Below the pieces are notes generated by a model. The model searched no databases. It saw nothing but the letters and a program-made list of their open reading frames with translations, and was not told where the DNA came from. Of a stretch of DNA of 6,928 bases, positions 1-6,928 are shown piece by piece. The position numbers were made by a program, and so were the translations under genes. Source of the stretch: Bacteroidota bacterium (GTDB lineage Bacteria > Bacteroidota > Bacteroidia > NS11-12g > UBA955); assembly GCA_947460045.1 (NCBI GenBank), contig CANHGC010000080.1:1-6928 (forward strand), written 5' to 3'. Position 1 is the stretch's first letter. Each line of letters opens with the position of its first letter.

Positions 1-266
1 GGTTCGATGGTTGGAATATGTTTGATCAGATCATGGTGAGTAGGCCCCTGTATTATGCCAATGCTCATCGTGCTGAAAAGTCAGGGGAAGCAGCGAACAA
101 ACTCGCACAGCCCCAAATTAACGTCTACAAACGTTCTTGGATGCTGCAGCATGGTGGAAAATACGAGGGTTGGCCACTTCGCACCTTTGCGGGTAAGAAA
201 TATATGAATGGATTTTCTGATCACTTGCCGGTGTACACAGATTTGGTACTTGTGCATCGCCACTGA
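1..266 (+). CDS. Endonuclease/exonuclease/phosphatase family protein, C-terminal fragment
   Basis: This is the 3' end of a gene that begins left of the window; the first complete codon is at base 3 and the TGA is at 264-266, leaving 87 visible residues. The segment WNMFDQIMVS (visible residues 4-13) followed near the end by GFSDHLPVY (residues 70-78) matches the last part of the DNase I-like endonuclease/exonuclease/phosphatase fold. There the Asp-Gln pair and the SDH triad (S72, D73, H74 here) belong to the metal-dependent phosphodiester-cleaving site, His being a catalytic residue. The substrate (nucleic acid, phosphoinositide or another phosphoester) cannot be told from this part, and any signal peptide would lie outside the window. 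It converges on pyrG. No T-run follows the intergenic hairpin on this strand, so its own terminator is unclear. The family call is firm; the function is open. Confidence 0.8.
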   Translation, partial: FDGWNMFDQIMVSRPLYYANAHRAEKSGEAANKLAQPQINVYKRSWMLQHGGKYEGWPLRTFAGKKYMNGFSDHLPVYTDLVLVHRH

Positions 267-305
267 TCAAGTGGTTAGCATGGCCGTATTTGAACACGTC
301 ATCGA

Positions 306-342
306 ATAAAAAAGGGGCTGGGAAAATCAACTCCCAACCCCC
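306..342 (-). terminator. Rho-independent terminator of pyrG
   Basis: Read on the minus strand, a GC-rich stem is formed by 341-332 and 323-314 (GGGG and TGGGA arms pairing with CCCC and TCCCA, one C/A mismatch) with an 8-base loop. It is followed at once by a T-rich tract (complement of the A-run at 308-313). It begins about 25 bases past the pyrG stop. On the plus strand no T-run follows the hairpin, so it should act mainly on pyrG. Confidence 0.75.
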
Positions 343-365
343 GTATTGTGCTCAATGGCACCGAA

Positions 366-2021
<1,656 letters not shown>

Positions 2022-2067
2022 TCACCGCTGAGGGGTGGAAAATAATTCCGTAGTTTTCAACAAAATG

Positions 2068-2094
2068 AAAACGGGCCGCAATGCGGCCCGTTTT
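2068..2094 (-). terminator. Strong hairpin terminator downstream of the peptidyl-prolyl isomerase gene
   Basis: A perfect inverted repeat pairs ACGGGCCGC (2071-2079) with GCGGCCCGT (2083-2091) around a 3-base loop, extended by three A/T pairs. On the minus strand it is followed by TTTTCATTTTG. It ends the transcript coming from the isomerase gene, whose stop is at 2145, and insulates pyrG, whose promoter lies just beyond. The plus strand also shows TTTTGTTT after the stem, so the hairpin could work in both directions, though no plus-strand gene runs into it. Confidence 0.8.
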
Positions 2095-2144
2095 GTTTGA
2101 TAGTGAGAAAGCTAAGCCGCAATTGGGCTTGGTGTGATGATGTA

Positions 2145-3215
2145 TTATTTCACAGAAACGAGTTCTGTGTCAAAAATCAAAGTGGCATTTGGGGGGATTA
2201 CTCCACCTGCACCGCGCTTGCCATAACCCAAATTGGATGGGATGATCAATTTGTATTTGGCGCCTTCGCTCATCAAAGCGATGCCTTCGTCCCAACCTGG
2301 AATCACTTGGCCTGCACCCAATTTGAACTCAATGGGTTGTCCACGTTTGAATGAGTTGTCGAATTCTTGTCCGTTATCCAGTTTGCCCGCATAATGCACA
2401 GCCACGGTTTTGCCAGCCACTGCTTGAGCGCCGGTGCCCGCTTGTTCTACAACATACCAAAGACCTGACTTGGTTTGCTTGGCGGTGGGGTAGTTGGTTT
2501 TTACCCAAGATTCGAATCCTGCAGAAGCGGCTTTCACTGCTTCTTCAGCGCGTGCTATGGCCCCGTCTTTCAATTTCTTGAAAGCTTCGTCGTTGGCCTC
2601 AAACGCTTTGGCTTCTTTTCCTTTGCGGATGATTTTCAAGGTTGTGATGACATCGTCTTGTTTGATGGCATTCACAACGTCTTGACCTGTGATTACTTTG
2701 CCAAATACAGTGTGCGCACCGTCTAACCAAGGGGTAGCAACGTGAGTGATGAAAAATTGTGAGCCGTTGGTGCCTGCGCCGGCATTTGCCATAGACAATA
2801 TGCCTGGACCTACGTGCTTCAAAGTAGAAACGAATTCATCATCGAATTGGTATCCTGGTCCACCAGAGCCATTTCCAGCGGGGTCACCACCTTGGATCAT
2901 GAAGTTGTCGATCACGCGGTGAAATTTCAATCCATCGTAAAAGGGTGTGCCCAATGGTTTGGCGTTGTTGGTGATTTTTCCTTCTGCCAATCCAACGAAG
3001 TTGCAAACGGTGAGTGGGGTTTCTTTGTAATGCAATTGCAACAAGATTGTGCCTTTGCTGGTGTTCATTTGAGCGTAAAGTCCGTCTGCCAAATCTGGTT
3101 GGCCGAGTTCTAGGTTGTCGTTATCCATGGTTAATTTGTTTGTATGATTGAGGCCCGAAGCGAAGCTGAGGGCGCTTCCAGCCATTGCGGCTAGGGTAAG
3201 AAGTGTGTTTTTCAT
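2145..3215 (-). CDS. Exported dual-domain peptidyl-prolyl isomerase (cyclophilin-FKBP fusion)
   Basis: Catalyses cis-trans isomerisation of X-Pro bonds and probably aids protein folding in the periplasm. The 356-residue product opens with a signal-peptide-like stretch (K2, hydrophobic about 4-19; no lipobox Cys). A cyclophilin domain spans about 43-197, with FHRVIDNFMIQGGD (98-111), NGSQFFITH (150-158) and WLDGAHTVFGKV (163-174). Arg100, Phe105, Met106, Gln108, Phe155, Trp163 and His168 match the catalytic and ligand pocket of human cyclophilin A. After a charged, probably helical linker (about 198-247), an FKBP domain fills about 248-356. Tyr275, Phe285, Asp286, Phe297, Val304, Ile305, Trp308, Tyr331 and Phe348 match the FKBP12 pocket, so both sites look active. 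Its ATG overlaps the TGA of the upstream MmcQ-family gene (ATGA, 3215-3212), implying translational coupling. Dual-family immunophilins are known but uncommon. Confidence 0.93.
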   Translation of the reverse strand: MKNTLLTLAAMAGSALSFASGLNHTNKLTMDNDNLELGQPDLADGLYAQMNTSKGTILLQLHYKETPLTVCNFVGLAEGKITNNAKPLGTPFYDGLKFHRVIDNFMIQGGDPAGNGSGGPGYQFDDEFVSTLKHVGPGILSMANAGAGTNGSQFFITHVATPWLDGAHTVFGKVITGQDVVNAIKQDDVITTLKIIRKGKEAKAFEANDEAFKKLKDGAIARAEEAVKAASAGFESWVKTNYPTAKQTKSGLWYVVEQAGTGAQAVAGKTVAVHYAGKLDNGQEFDNSFKRGQPIEFKLGAGQVIPGWDEGIALMSEGAKYKLIIPSNLGYGKRGAGGVIPPNATLIFDTELVSVK

Positions 3216-3565
3216 GCTTGTAATATTATTTCTCGGGTTTTCTTTGGCAATTTCTGTACCACAATCTCATAGCTGTGGTTGATGAGTTCTGCGATGAAGG
3301 ATTCTGAGAGTCCGTTCAATTCAACAGCATTCCAGTGCGTTTTGTTCATGTGGAAAGCCCCTGTAATTTGGTGGTGCGCTTCTCTCAATGAAATGGCTTT
3401 GGCGGGCTCGCATTTGAGGGCGATGGATTCAAATTCTCTGATATCGCCCAAGCAGAACATTTTCCCTGCGACTTTCCACACCATGGTGGTTTCATCGAAT
3501 GGAAATTCTGCCGTAACCAAGGGTTTTGACTCGCAAAATTGTTGTATCCAATCGAAGTGGTTCAT
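3212..3565 (-). CDS. MmcQ/YjbR family protein (DUF419)
   Basis: A 117-residue soluble protein with no signal peptide. The family is recognised from the C-terminal half: the segment KTHWNAVELNG (75-85), then LINHSYEIVVQKLPKKTRE (94-112), which is the characteristic end of the MmcQ/YjbR fold. The N-terminal half (MVWKVAGKMFCLGDI, 28-42, then a CEP motif at 52-54) also fits. Structural work on the family led to the label 'DNA-binding-like', based on resemblance to a known DNA-binding fold. Direct DNA binding and a cellular role are not settled, so I give no function. It is the first gene of a two-gene unit with the exported isomerase and starts 22 bases below a TAnnTTTG box. Its length is typical for the family. 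Confidence 0.88.
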   Translation of the reverse strand: MNHFDWIQQFCESKPLVTAEFPFDETTMVWKVAGKMFCLGDIREFESIALKCEPAKAISLREAHHQITGAFHMNKTHWNAVELNGLSESFIAELINHSYEIVVQKLPKKTREIILQA

Positions 3566-3587
3566 TTTTGTGGGAAATTCCTCACCA

Positions 3588-3595
3588 CAAATCTA
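3588..3595 (-). promoter_or_regulatory. Predicted promoter of the MmcQ-isomerase unit, -7 element
   Basis: The minus strand reads TAGATTTG, a full TAnnTTTG match, ending 22 bases before the ATG at 3565. No clear TTG -33 box is seen; that position falls in the A/T-rich 3611-3625 stretch. Predicted leader is about 15-18 bases and includes GAGGAA (3583-3578). Confidence 0.5.
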
Positions 3596-3606
3596 ACACA
3601 GGCTGT

Positions 3607-3614
3607 TAATTTTG
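3607..3614 (+). promoter_or_regulatory. Predicted promoter of the MORN-like protein gene, -7 element
   Basis: The plus strand reads TAATTTTG, a full TAnnTTTG match, 16 bases before the ATG at 3631. An A-run follows (3615-3623), leaving an A-rich leader of about 10 bases and no Shine-Dalgarno sequence, a common arrangement in this phylum. No good TTG lies at the usual -33 distance. Confidence 0.5.
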
Positions 3615-3630
3615 AAAAAAAAATAATTTC

Positions 3631-4791
3631 ATGAAACGCCATTTCATTCTCGTTGTCTTTCTTGCCTCCGCAGGATTCGTGTTGGCACAGCCCACGACAA
3701 AAAAACCAGCATCCAAAAACGGGGGAGGTGACGCGCAACAAGGATTGATTACAACACCCGTTCGCAAATTGTTGGCTTCTTCATTGGAGATGCGCGATGG
3801 CGTCGCTTATGCCCCTGTAAAACAAGGCAAAGAAATCGTGGGTATGGCGCCGTTTACTGGCATCGCCTTGAATATGTGGCCCAACAATCGGGTGTATACA
3901 GAACAGGGATATCTCAATGGTTTGAAGCACGGAAAATATCAAGAGAATACCGAGAAAGGTACTTTTGTGGCGTCTGAAACATGGGCCAATGGTAAGAAAA
4001 ACGGGCCGTTTCAATATGCCGATGAAAAAACGGGTATCGTTGTGGCTACCGGAGAATTTTATGATGATAGCTTGCACAACACCGTGAAAGGCTTTTACAT
4101 GAATGGGGCTACGCAATATGTGAAACACTACAACCGCGGGGTGCGTAACGGTGAGGTTATTAGTTATTTCGACAATGGAAAAACGGAGCAAATTGCCACG
4201 TTTGTGAACGATGTGCCTGATGGTCCGGTGGTGGCGTTTTATCCCGATTCCATTTTGCGATACATCAAAGAATATAAAATGGGTGTACCCAATGGGCGAT
4301 TTTATGCCTTTCATCGCAACGGGTGTGCGGCTTCGGAAGATTACTATCGCAATGGAGAGCACGACAGTATTTCACGTGTTTGGGATGCGGTAAGCTGCAA
4401 TCTGATTGCAGAATCGTCGTGGAAAGCTGGGAAGAAGCACGGTACGTTTATTCAATACAATGCTTTTGGGGATACGCTTCGAATTGAGAATTATGCCAAC
4501 GGCGAGCTCAATGGTTATTTTGCTGAAATTCGCGAGGTACCCAATGAGGCAACAAAACGCACAGAATTGCTGGTAGAAAGTCAGGGAAACTATGTGGATG
4601 GATTGCGAGATGGCGAATGGAAGCACGGGATGGTGAGTCATTATCAGCAGCGCGAAGGCTCCTACGAGAATGGTGAAATGGTGGGCACTTGGATGTTTTA
4701 CGACACCCAGGGCAATCCGTTGTTGCAGCAAACCTACGACGCAAAAGGTGAGGTGGTAAAGGAGAAATATTTTAAGATAAAGAAGAAATAA
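3631..4791 (+). CDS. Secreted MORN-like (YwqK-type) repeat protein
   Basis: A 386-residue protein of unknown function. Residues 1-19 form a signal peptide (KRH, hydrophobic core, VLA then Q20). After a Pro/Lys/Gly-rich spacer (20-34) and a unique segment (about 35-90), the rest is a run of roughly ten degenerate 20-25-residue repeats. Each has an aromatic residue, then NG, G, an xG turn and another aromatic, for example YLNGLKHGKY (94-103), WANGKKNGPF (118-127), YNRGVRNGEV (167-176), YKMGVPNGRF (215-224), WKAGKKHGTF (264-273), YANGELNGYF (288-297) and YENGEMVGTW (345-354). This is the MORN-variant repeat found in proteins labelled 'YwqK family antitoxin' and in many Bacteroidota envelope proteins. 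The repeats form an elongated beta structure; partners are unknown. The C terminus is lysine-rich, without a recognisable secretion-sorting domain. A kinase gene follows after three bases, suggesting co-transcription without an evident functional link. Confidence 0.85.
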   Translation: MKRHFILVVFLASAGFVLAQPTTKKPASKNGGGDAQQGLITTPVRKLLASSLEMRDGVAYAPVKQGKEIVGMAPFTGIALNMWPNNRVYTEQGYLNGLKHGKYQENTEKGTFVASETWANGKKNGPFQYADEKTGIVVATGEFYDDSLHNTVKGFYMNGATQYVKHYNRGVRNGEVISYFDNGKTEQIATFVNDVPDGPVVAFYPDSILRYIKEYKMGVPNGRFYAFHRNGCAASEDYYRNGEHDSISRVWDAVSCNLIAESSWKAGKKHGTFIQYNAFGDTLRIENYANGELNGYFAEIREVPNEATKRTELLVESQGNYVDGLRDGEWKHGMVSHYQQREGSYENGEMVGTWMFYDTQGNPLLQQTYDAKGEVVKEKYFKIKKK

Positions 4792-4794
4792 ACG

Positions 4795-5451
4795 GTGGAT
4801 CAGCATGTGATAGAGCCCTTTGTGATGGGGCTAACAGGACTTTCGGGCGCGGGTAAAACGTATTATGTTGAGGCATTGAAGCAGGCCTTGGGAAAGGCTG
4901 TTACGGTGGTGGGTTTTGACGATTATTACAAGCCGCTTGAAATGCAACACGTAGATGCGTTCGGCGAGGCCAATTATGATCTCCCATCGGCCCTGTATTC
5001 GGAGCGATTTCATGAAGATTTATTGCACTTGATGGCTTACAAGCCGGTGTTGATCAAAAAGTATCAGTTCGAAAACTACGACGCACCTGAGCAAACCGAG
5101 ATTGTGAATCCCGCACCCATTTTGTTGGTTGAAGGTTTGTTTGTGATGGATTATGAAGCGGTGGATTCGCTATTGGATTATCGGATTTTTGTGGATTGCG
5201 ATTTGGAATTGTGTTTCAATCGAAGAATTGAGCGCGACATCCGGGAACGGGGTATTCCATTGCAGCGGAGTTTGCACCAGTGGGAGCACCACGTGATGCC
5301 GGCTTATAACAATCACATTTTGCCTCACAAACATCGTTGCGATTTGGTGATCGAGAACAATGGCCCGGCTGATCAAAATATCATTACCATCATTGAGCAC
5401 ATCAGAAAACACGCGCACCCTTCGGTGCTATCGGCTATTGAATCTCTATAA
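4795..5451 (+). CDS. Uridine kinase-family nucleoside kinase
   Basis: A 218-residue cytosolic P-loop kinase of the uridine-cytidine kinase/phosphoribulokinase family, which phosphorylates pyrimidine nucleosides with ATP or GTP in salvage. Walker A is GLSGAGKT (15-22). DDYYK (42-46) holds the likely catalytic Asp42, NYDLPSA (60-66) the ribose-contacting Asp62, and LLVEGLFVM (110-118) the second nucleotide-site strand. FNRRIERDIRERG (141-153) is the arginine-rich lid, and MPAYNNHILPHKHRCDLVI (168-186) the family's C-terminal signature. The start is GTG at 4795: the frame is closed by the upstream gene's TAA three bases earlier, and the resulting N terminus has the family's usual length before the P-loop. 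An internal ATG at 4825 would leave only four residues before it. Where uridine kinases have His-x-Arg after the YxF motif, this protein has Tyr95-Asp-Ala97, so its substrate may differ. The end overlaps the converging metallophosphoesterase gene by 17 bp. Confidence 0.87.
   Translation: MDQHVIEPFVMGLTGLSGAGKTYYVEALKQALGKAVTVVGFDDYYKPLEMQHVDAFGEANYDLPSALYSERFHEDLLHLMAYKPVLIKKYQFENYDAPEQTEIVNPAPILLVEGLFVMDYEAVDSLLDYRIFVDCDLELCFNRRIERDIRERGIPLQRSLHQWEHHVMPAYNNHILPHKHRCDLVIENNGPADQNIITIIEHIRKHAHPSVLSAIESL
5415..5428 (-). terminator. Weak possible terminator of the metallophosphoesterase gene
   Basis: On the minus strand GCACC (5428-5424), loop GAAG and GGTGC (5419-5415) form a five-pair hairpin seven bases past the stop codon. 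It is followed, after GCGTG, by TTTT. It lies wholly inside the coding end of the opposing kinase gene. The stem is short and the T-run is offset, so this is a tentative call. Confidence 0.25.
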
Positions 5452-5941
5452 TTTCTGAGCTTCTCATTTCGGTGTTGTACACGGCATAAGTGGCTGGGCC
5501 CATGATGCCGCCCACTTCGCCTGGGTTGATCAACAGTGCATTTCCAAATTTTTGACGATGCACTTTGTGCGAATGTCCAAAACATACCACATCGTACCAG
5601 CCGGTTTTTACCATCGCTTTGGCGTAAAAATGGTAGTGGGTAACGCCAAATCGCACACCATCAAGCTCTAGTAAACAGTCGTCGTCACCAATGTATTCGC
5701 CGTACAATTTGATTTTCGGGAATTGCGCAGCAATTTGGGTGAGTTTGAAGCGGTCGCCGTCGTTGTTGCCCCAAACAGCATGAATCTCAAGGCCTGTAGC
5801 TCCCAGTTGTTTCATCACAAAAGGGGCGCAAAAGTCGCCACAGCAAATGATGGTGTTGATGCCTCGCGCTTGGATTTGGTCGGTGGCTGCTTTTAAGTTC
5901 TTGAGGTTGTCGTGTATGTCGGACAGAATGGCAATTTCCAT
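5435..5941 (-). CDS. YfcE/MJ0936-type metallophosphoesterase
   Basis: A 168-residue cytosolic calcineurin-like phosphoesterase, probably using two divalent metals to hydrolyse a phosphodiester; the natural substrate is unknown. The metal-site motifs appear in the expected order: SDIHDN with Asp8 and His10, CGDF with Asp36, WGNNDGD with Asn59, THYH with His102, and GHSHKVH with His123 and His125. These are followed by LLINPGEVGG (136-145), typical of the short YfcE subfamily. Length is normal for that subfamily (about 160-185) and there is no signal peptide. It ends tail-to-tail with the kinase gene, overlapping it by 17 bp (5435-5451), and diverges from the ferredoxin gene across a 61-base gap. 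A one-mismatch -7-like box (TAACTTCG, complement of 5966-5973) lies 24 bases before its ATG. Confidence 0.9.
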   Translation of the reverse strand: MEIAILSDIHDNLKNLKAATDQIQARGINTIICCGDFCAPFVMKQLGATGLEIHAVWGNNDGDRFKLTQIAAQFPKIKLYGEYIGDDDCLLELDGVRFGVTHYHFYAKAMVKTGWYDVVCFGHSHKVHRQKFGNALLINPGEVGGIMGPATYAVYNTEMRSSEIIEIQ

Positions 5942-5959
5942 GATTGTGTGGGATAAAAA

Positions 5960-5992
5960 TTGGGTCGAAGTTACGAAAGCGCATTAACTTTG
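5960..5992 (+). promoter_or_regulatory. Predicted ferredoxin promoter (-33 TTG and -7 TAnnTTTG)
   Basis: TTG (5960-5962) and TAACTTTG (5985-5992) are separated by 22 bases, inside the 17-23 base range described for flavobacterial promoters. This is the best two-part match in the window. The -7 box ends only ten bases before the ATG at 6003, so the mRNA should start with a leader of just a few bases. Confidence 0.6.
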
Positions 5993-6002
5993 TGATACAA
6001 TT

Positions 6003-6350
6003 ATGGCAATCATCATCACAGAAGAGTGTATTAACTGCGGGGCTTGCGAGCCTGAATGTCCTAACAATGCGATTTACGAGGCGGGTGTAGAGTGGGCCAT
6101 CGCCGATGGTACCGACGTTACGGGTGAGTTTTTGTTGGCCGATGGCAGAACGGTAGATGTATCTGAAAAGTTCGCTCCGGTGAGTCAGGAGGTGTATTTC
6201 ATCGTGCCAGATAAATGCACAGAATGCACCGGTTTTCATGAAGAGCCACAGTGTGCCGCTGTTTGTCCGGTAGATTGTTGTGTGCCCGACCCTGACCATA
6301 TAGAGAGCGTTGAGGTTTTATTGGATCGAAAAGAGCGTTTACACTTATAA
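6003..6350 (+). CDS. 2[4Fe-4S] dicluster ferredoxin
   Basis: A 115-residue cytosolic electron carrier expected to hold two [4Fe-4S] clusters. The first motif is C9-x2-C12-x2-C15-x3-C19-P. The second is C72-x2-C75-x8-C84-x3-C88-P, with the eight-residue spacer seen in Allochromatium-type ferredoxins. By the usual pattern Cys9/12/15 pair with Cys88, and Cys72/75/84 with Cys19. Extra cysteines lie at 92 and 93. The two motifs are split by about 50 residues (20-71) containing [17 protein letters not shown], roughly twice the spacing of small clostridial ferredoxins. I recall similar insertions in other Bacteroidota ferredoxins, so it is probably a lineage trait. The acidic composition suits a redox partner protein. 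ATG 6003 is the natural start (MAIIITEEC) although no Shine-Dalgarno sequence precedes it. A cell-wall hydrolase gene follows after three bases. The redox partner cannot be named. Confidence 0.94.
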   Translation: MAIIITEECINCGACEPECPNNAIYEAGVEWAIADGTDVTGEFLLADGRTVDVSEKFAPVSQEVYFIVPDKCTECTGFHEEPQCAAVCPVDCCVPDPDHIESVEVLLDRKERLHL

Positions 6351-6353
6351 ATC

Positions 6354-6928
6354 ATGGGTCAGCGTATCTGTCTTCAATCTTGGGCGCCATTGCGTGCGCT
6401 GAATAGTTCGAAGGGGGAGATGGTGAGTTCGATGTTGTTTGGGGAGACTTGTACGGTGTTGCAGGTGGTTGGAGAGTGGTTGCAAGTTCGGTGCGATCAT
6501 GATTCGTATGAGGGTTGGATACCAGCGTTGTATTTGTCTGATTTGCAGGGTATTGAGGTTGATAGCTGGCAAACGATTCGCGAGGTAGGTGCGTTTTATT
6601 TGGGTGAGGATGGCGATGTGATTGCACTTTCGCCTGGTGCTCGAATTCCCGGAGATCGCCTGGTTATAGAAGGCAAGACCTATTATTATCGAACAGGAAA
6701 ATTTCTTATAGCCGGAGTTGCGGCAGCGGCAAAAGCCTTTTTAAACACCCCTTATTTGTGGGGCGGTCGTTCTATATGGGGCGTCGATTGCAGTGGATTG
6801 GTGCAAGCCGTGGGTATTGTGATGGATTTGACTATGCCCCGCGACGCCCATCAACAAGCTGCCGTGGGTGAGTCTTTTTTGTGGGAGCAACGCAAGCCTG
6901 GCATGTTGGCCTATTTTTCCAACGCTGA
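6354..6928 (+). CDS. SH3-domain NlpC/P60 (C40) peptidase, C-terminally truncated by the window
   Basis: Translation from ATG 6354 is open to the window end, giving 191 residues. Residues about 5-62 resemble a bacterial SH3 domain (WAPLRALNSSKGEMVSSMLF, 10-29, ending GWIPALYL, 54-61). After a middle segment, an NlpC/P60 domain begins near 118. TPYLWGGRSIWGVDCSGLVQ (132-151) is the family's signature, with Cys146 as nucleophile, followed by the conserved PRDAHQQA (162-169). The catalytic His and third polar residue lie beyond the window. Family members cleave peptidoglycan stem peptides, usually next to D-Glu. No signal peptide is visible at this start, which is usual for the short Bacteroidota members as I remember them, so export or a cytosolic muropeptide role is unresolved. 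The gene starts three bases after the ferredoxin stop and is probably co-transcribed with it. Confidence 0.9.
   Translation, partial: MGQRICLQSWAPLRALNSSKGEMVSSMLFGETCTVLQVVGEWLQVRCDHDSYEGWIPALYLSDLQGIEVDSWQTIREVGAFYLGEDGDVIALSPGARIPGDRLVIEGKTYYYRTGKFLIAGVAAAAKAFLNTPYLWGGRSIWGVDCSGLVQAVGIVMDLTMPRDAHQQAAVGESFLWEQRKPGMLAYFSNA

Noticed and set aside
2114..2130. Five-pair hairpin AAGCC/GGCTT after the isomerase stop
   Set aside because: Short stem with no T-run; the much stronger hairpin at 2068-2094 accounts for termination.
3781..4362. 193-codon open frame opposite the MORN-like gene
   Set aside because: Its codons mirror the repeat protein on the other strand and the translation has no recognisable motif.
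3631..4791. Toxin-antitoxin system suggested by the 'YwqK family antitoxin' label often given to such repeats
   Set aside because: The protein is long and exported, and the neighbour is a nucleoside kinase-like enzyme, not a toxin. The label comes from distant homologues only.
5787..6299. 170-codon open frame on the minus strand across the ferredoxin gene
   Set aside because: It covers the ferredoxin coding region and promoter and the phosphoesterase start in another frame, with no family features.
6345..6627. Minus-strand open frames near the right end
   Set aside because: Their Pro/His/Thr/Ser-rich translations are the mirror of the SH3-NlpC/P60 gene, whose plus-strand frame carries clear family motifs.

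Overview
This is a stretch of ordinary chromosome from a member of the Bacteroidota, most likely a flavobacterium-like lineage. Three things point there. Four gene starts are preceded by the TAnnTTTG -7 element typical of that phylum, and convincing Shine-Dalgarno sequences are scarce. The dicluster ferredoxin is of a type I associate with flavobacteria. The SH3 + NlpC/P60 peptidase and the secreted YwqK/MORN-type repeat protein are also familiar from this phylum. I see no mobile elements, CRISPR array, tRNA or rRNA, and no gene-free stretch over 300 bases.

Layout, left to right. Bases 1-266 (+) are the last part of an endonuclease/exonuclease/phosphatase-family enzyme. A terminator at 314-341 serves the converging CTP synthase gene pyrG (366-1967, -). 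pyrG has its own promoter and a short leader hairpin. A strong hairpin terminator (2068-2094) separates it from an upstream two-gene minus-strand unit: an MmcQ/YjbR-family protein (3212-3565), then an exported peptidyl-prolyl isomerase (2145-3215) that fuses a cyclophilin domain to an FKBP domain. Stop and start of these two overlap as ATGA. From a compact divergent promoter region (3588-3614) the plus strand carries a secreted MORN-like repeat protein (3631-4791). It is followed after 3 bases by a uridine-kinase-family P-loop kinase (4795-5451). That kinase converges on, and overlaps by 17 bp, a YfcE-type metallophosphoesterase (5435-5941, -). Diverging from it is a 2[4Fe-4S] ferredoxin (6003-6350, +), followed after 3 bases by an SH3 + NlpC/P60 cell-wall hydrolase (from 6354) cut off by the window end.

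How they fit together. Most genes are housekeeping: CTP synthesis, nucleoside salvage, protein folding outside the cytoplasm, electron transfer and peptidoglycan turnover. The operon partners do not form an obvious common pathway. I found no convincing new biological system. The points most worth a second look are the altered base-pocket residues of the uridine-kinase homologue (possibly not a uridine enzyme), the double-domain isomerase, the overlapping divergent promoters and the pyrG leader hairpin.
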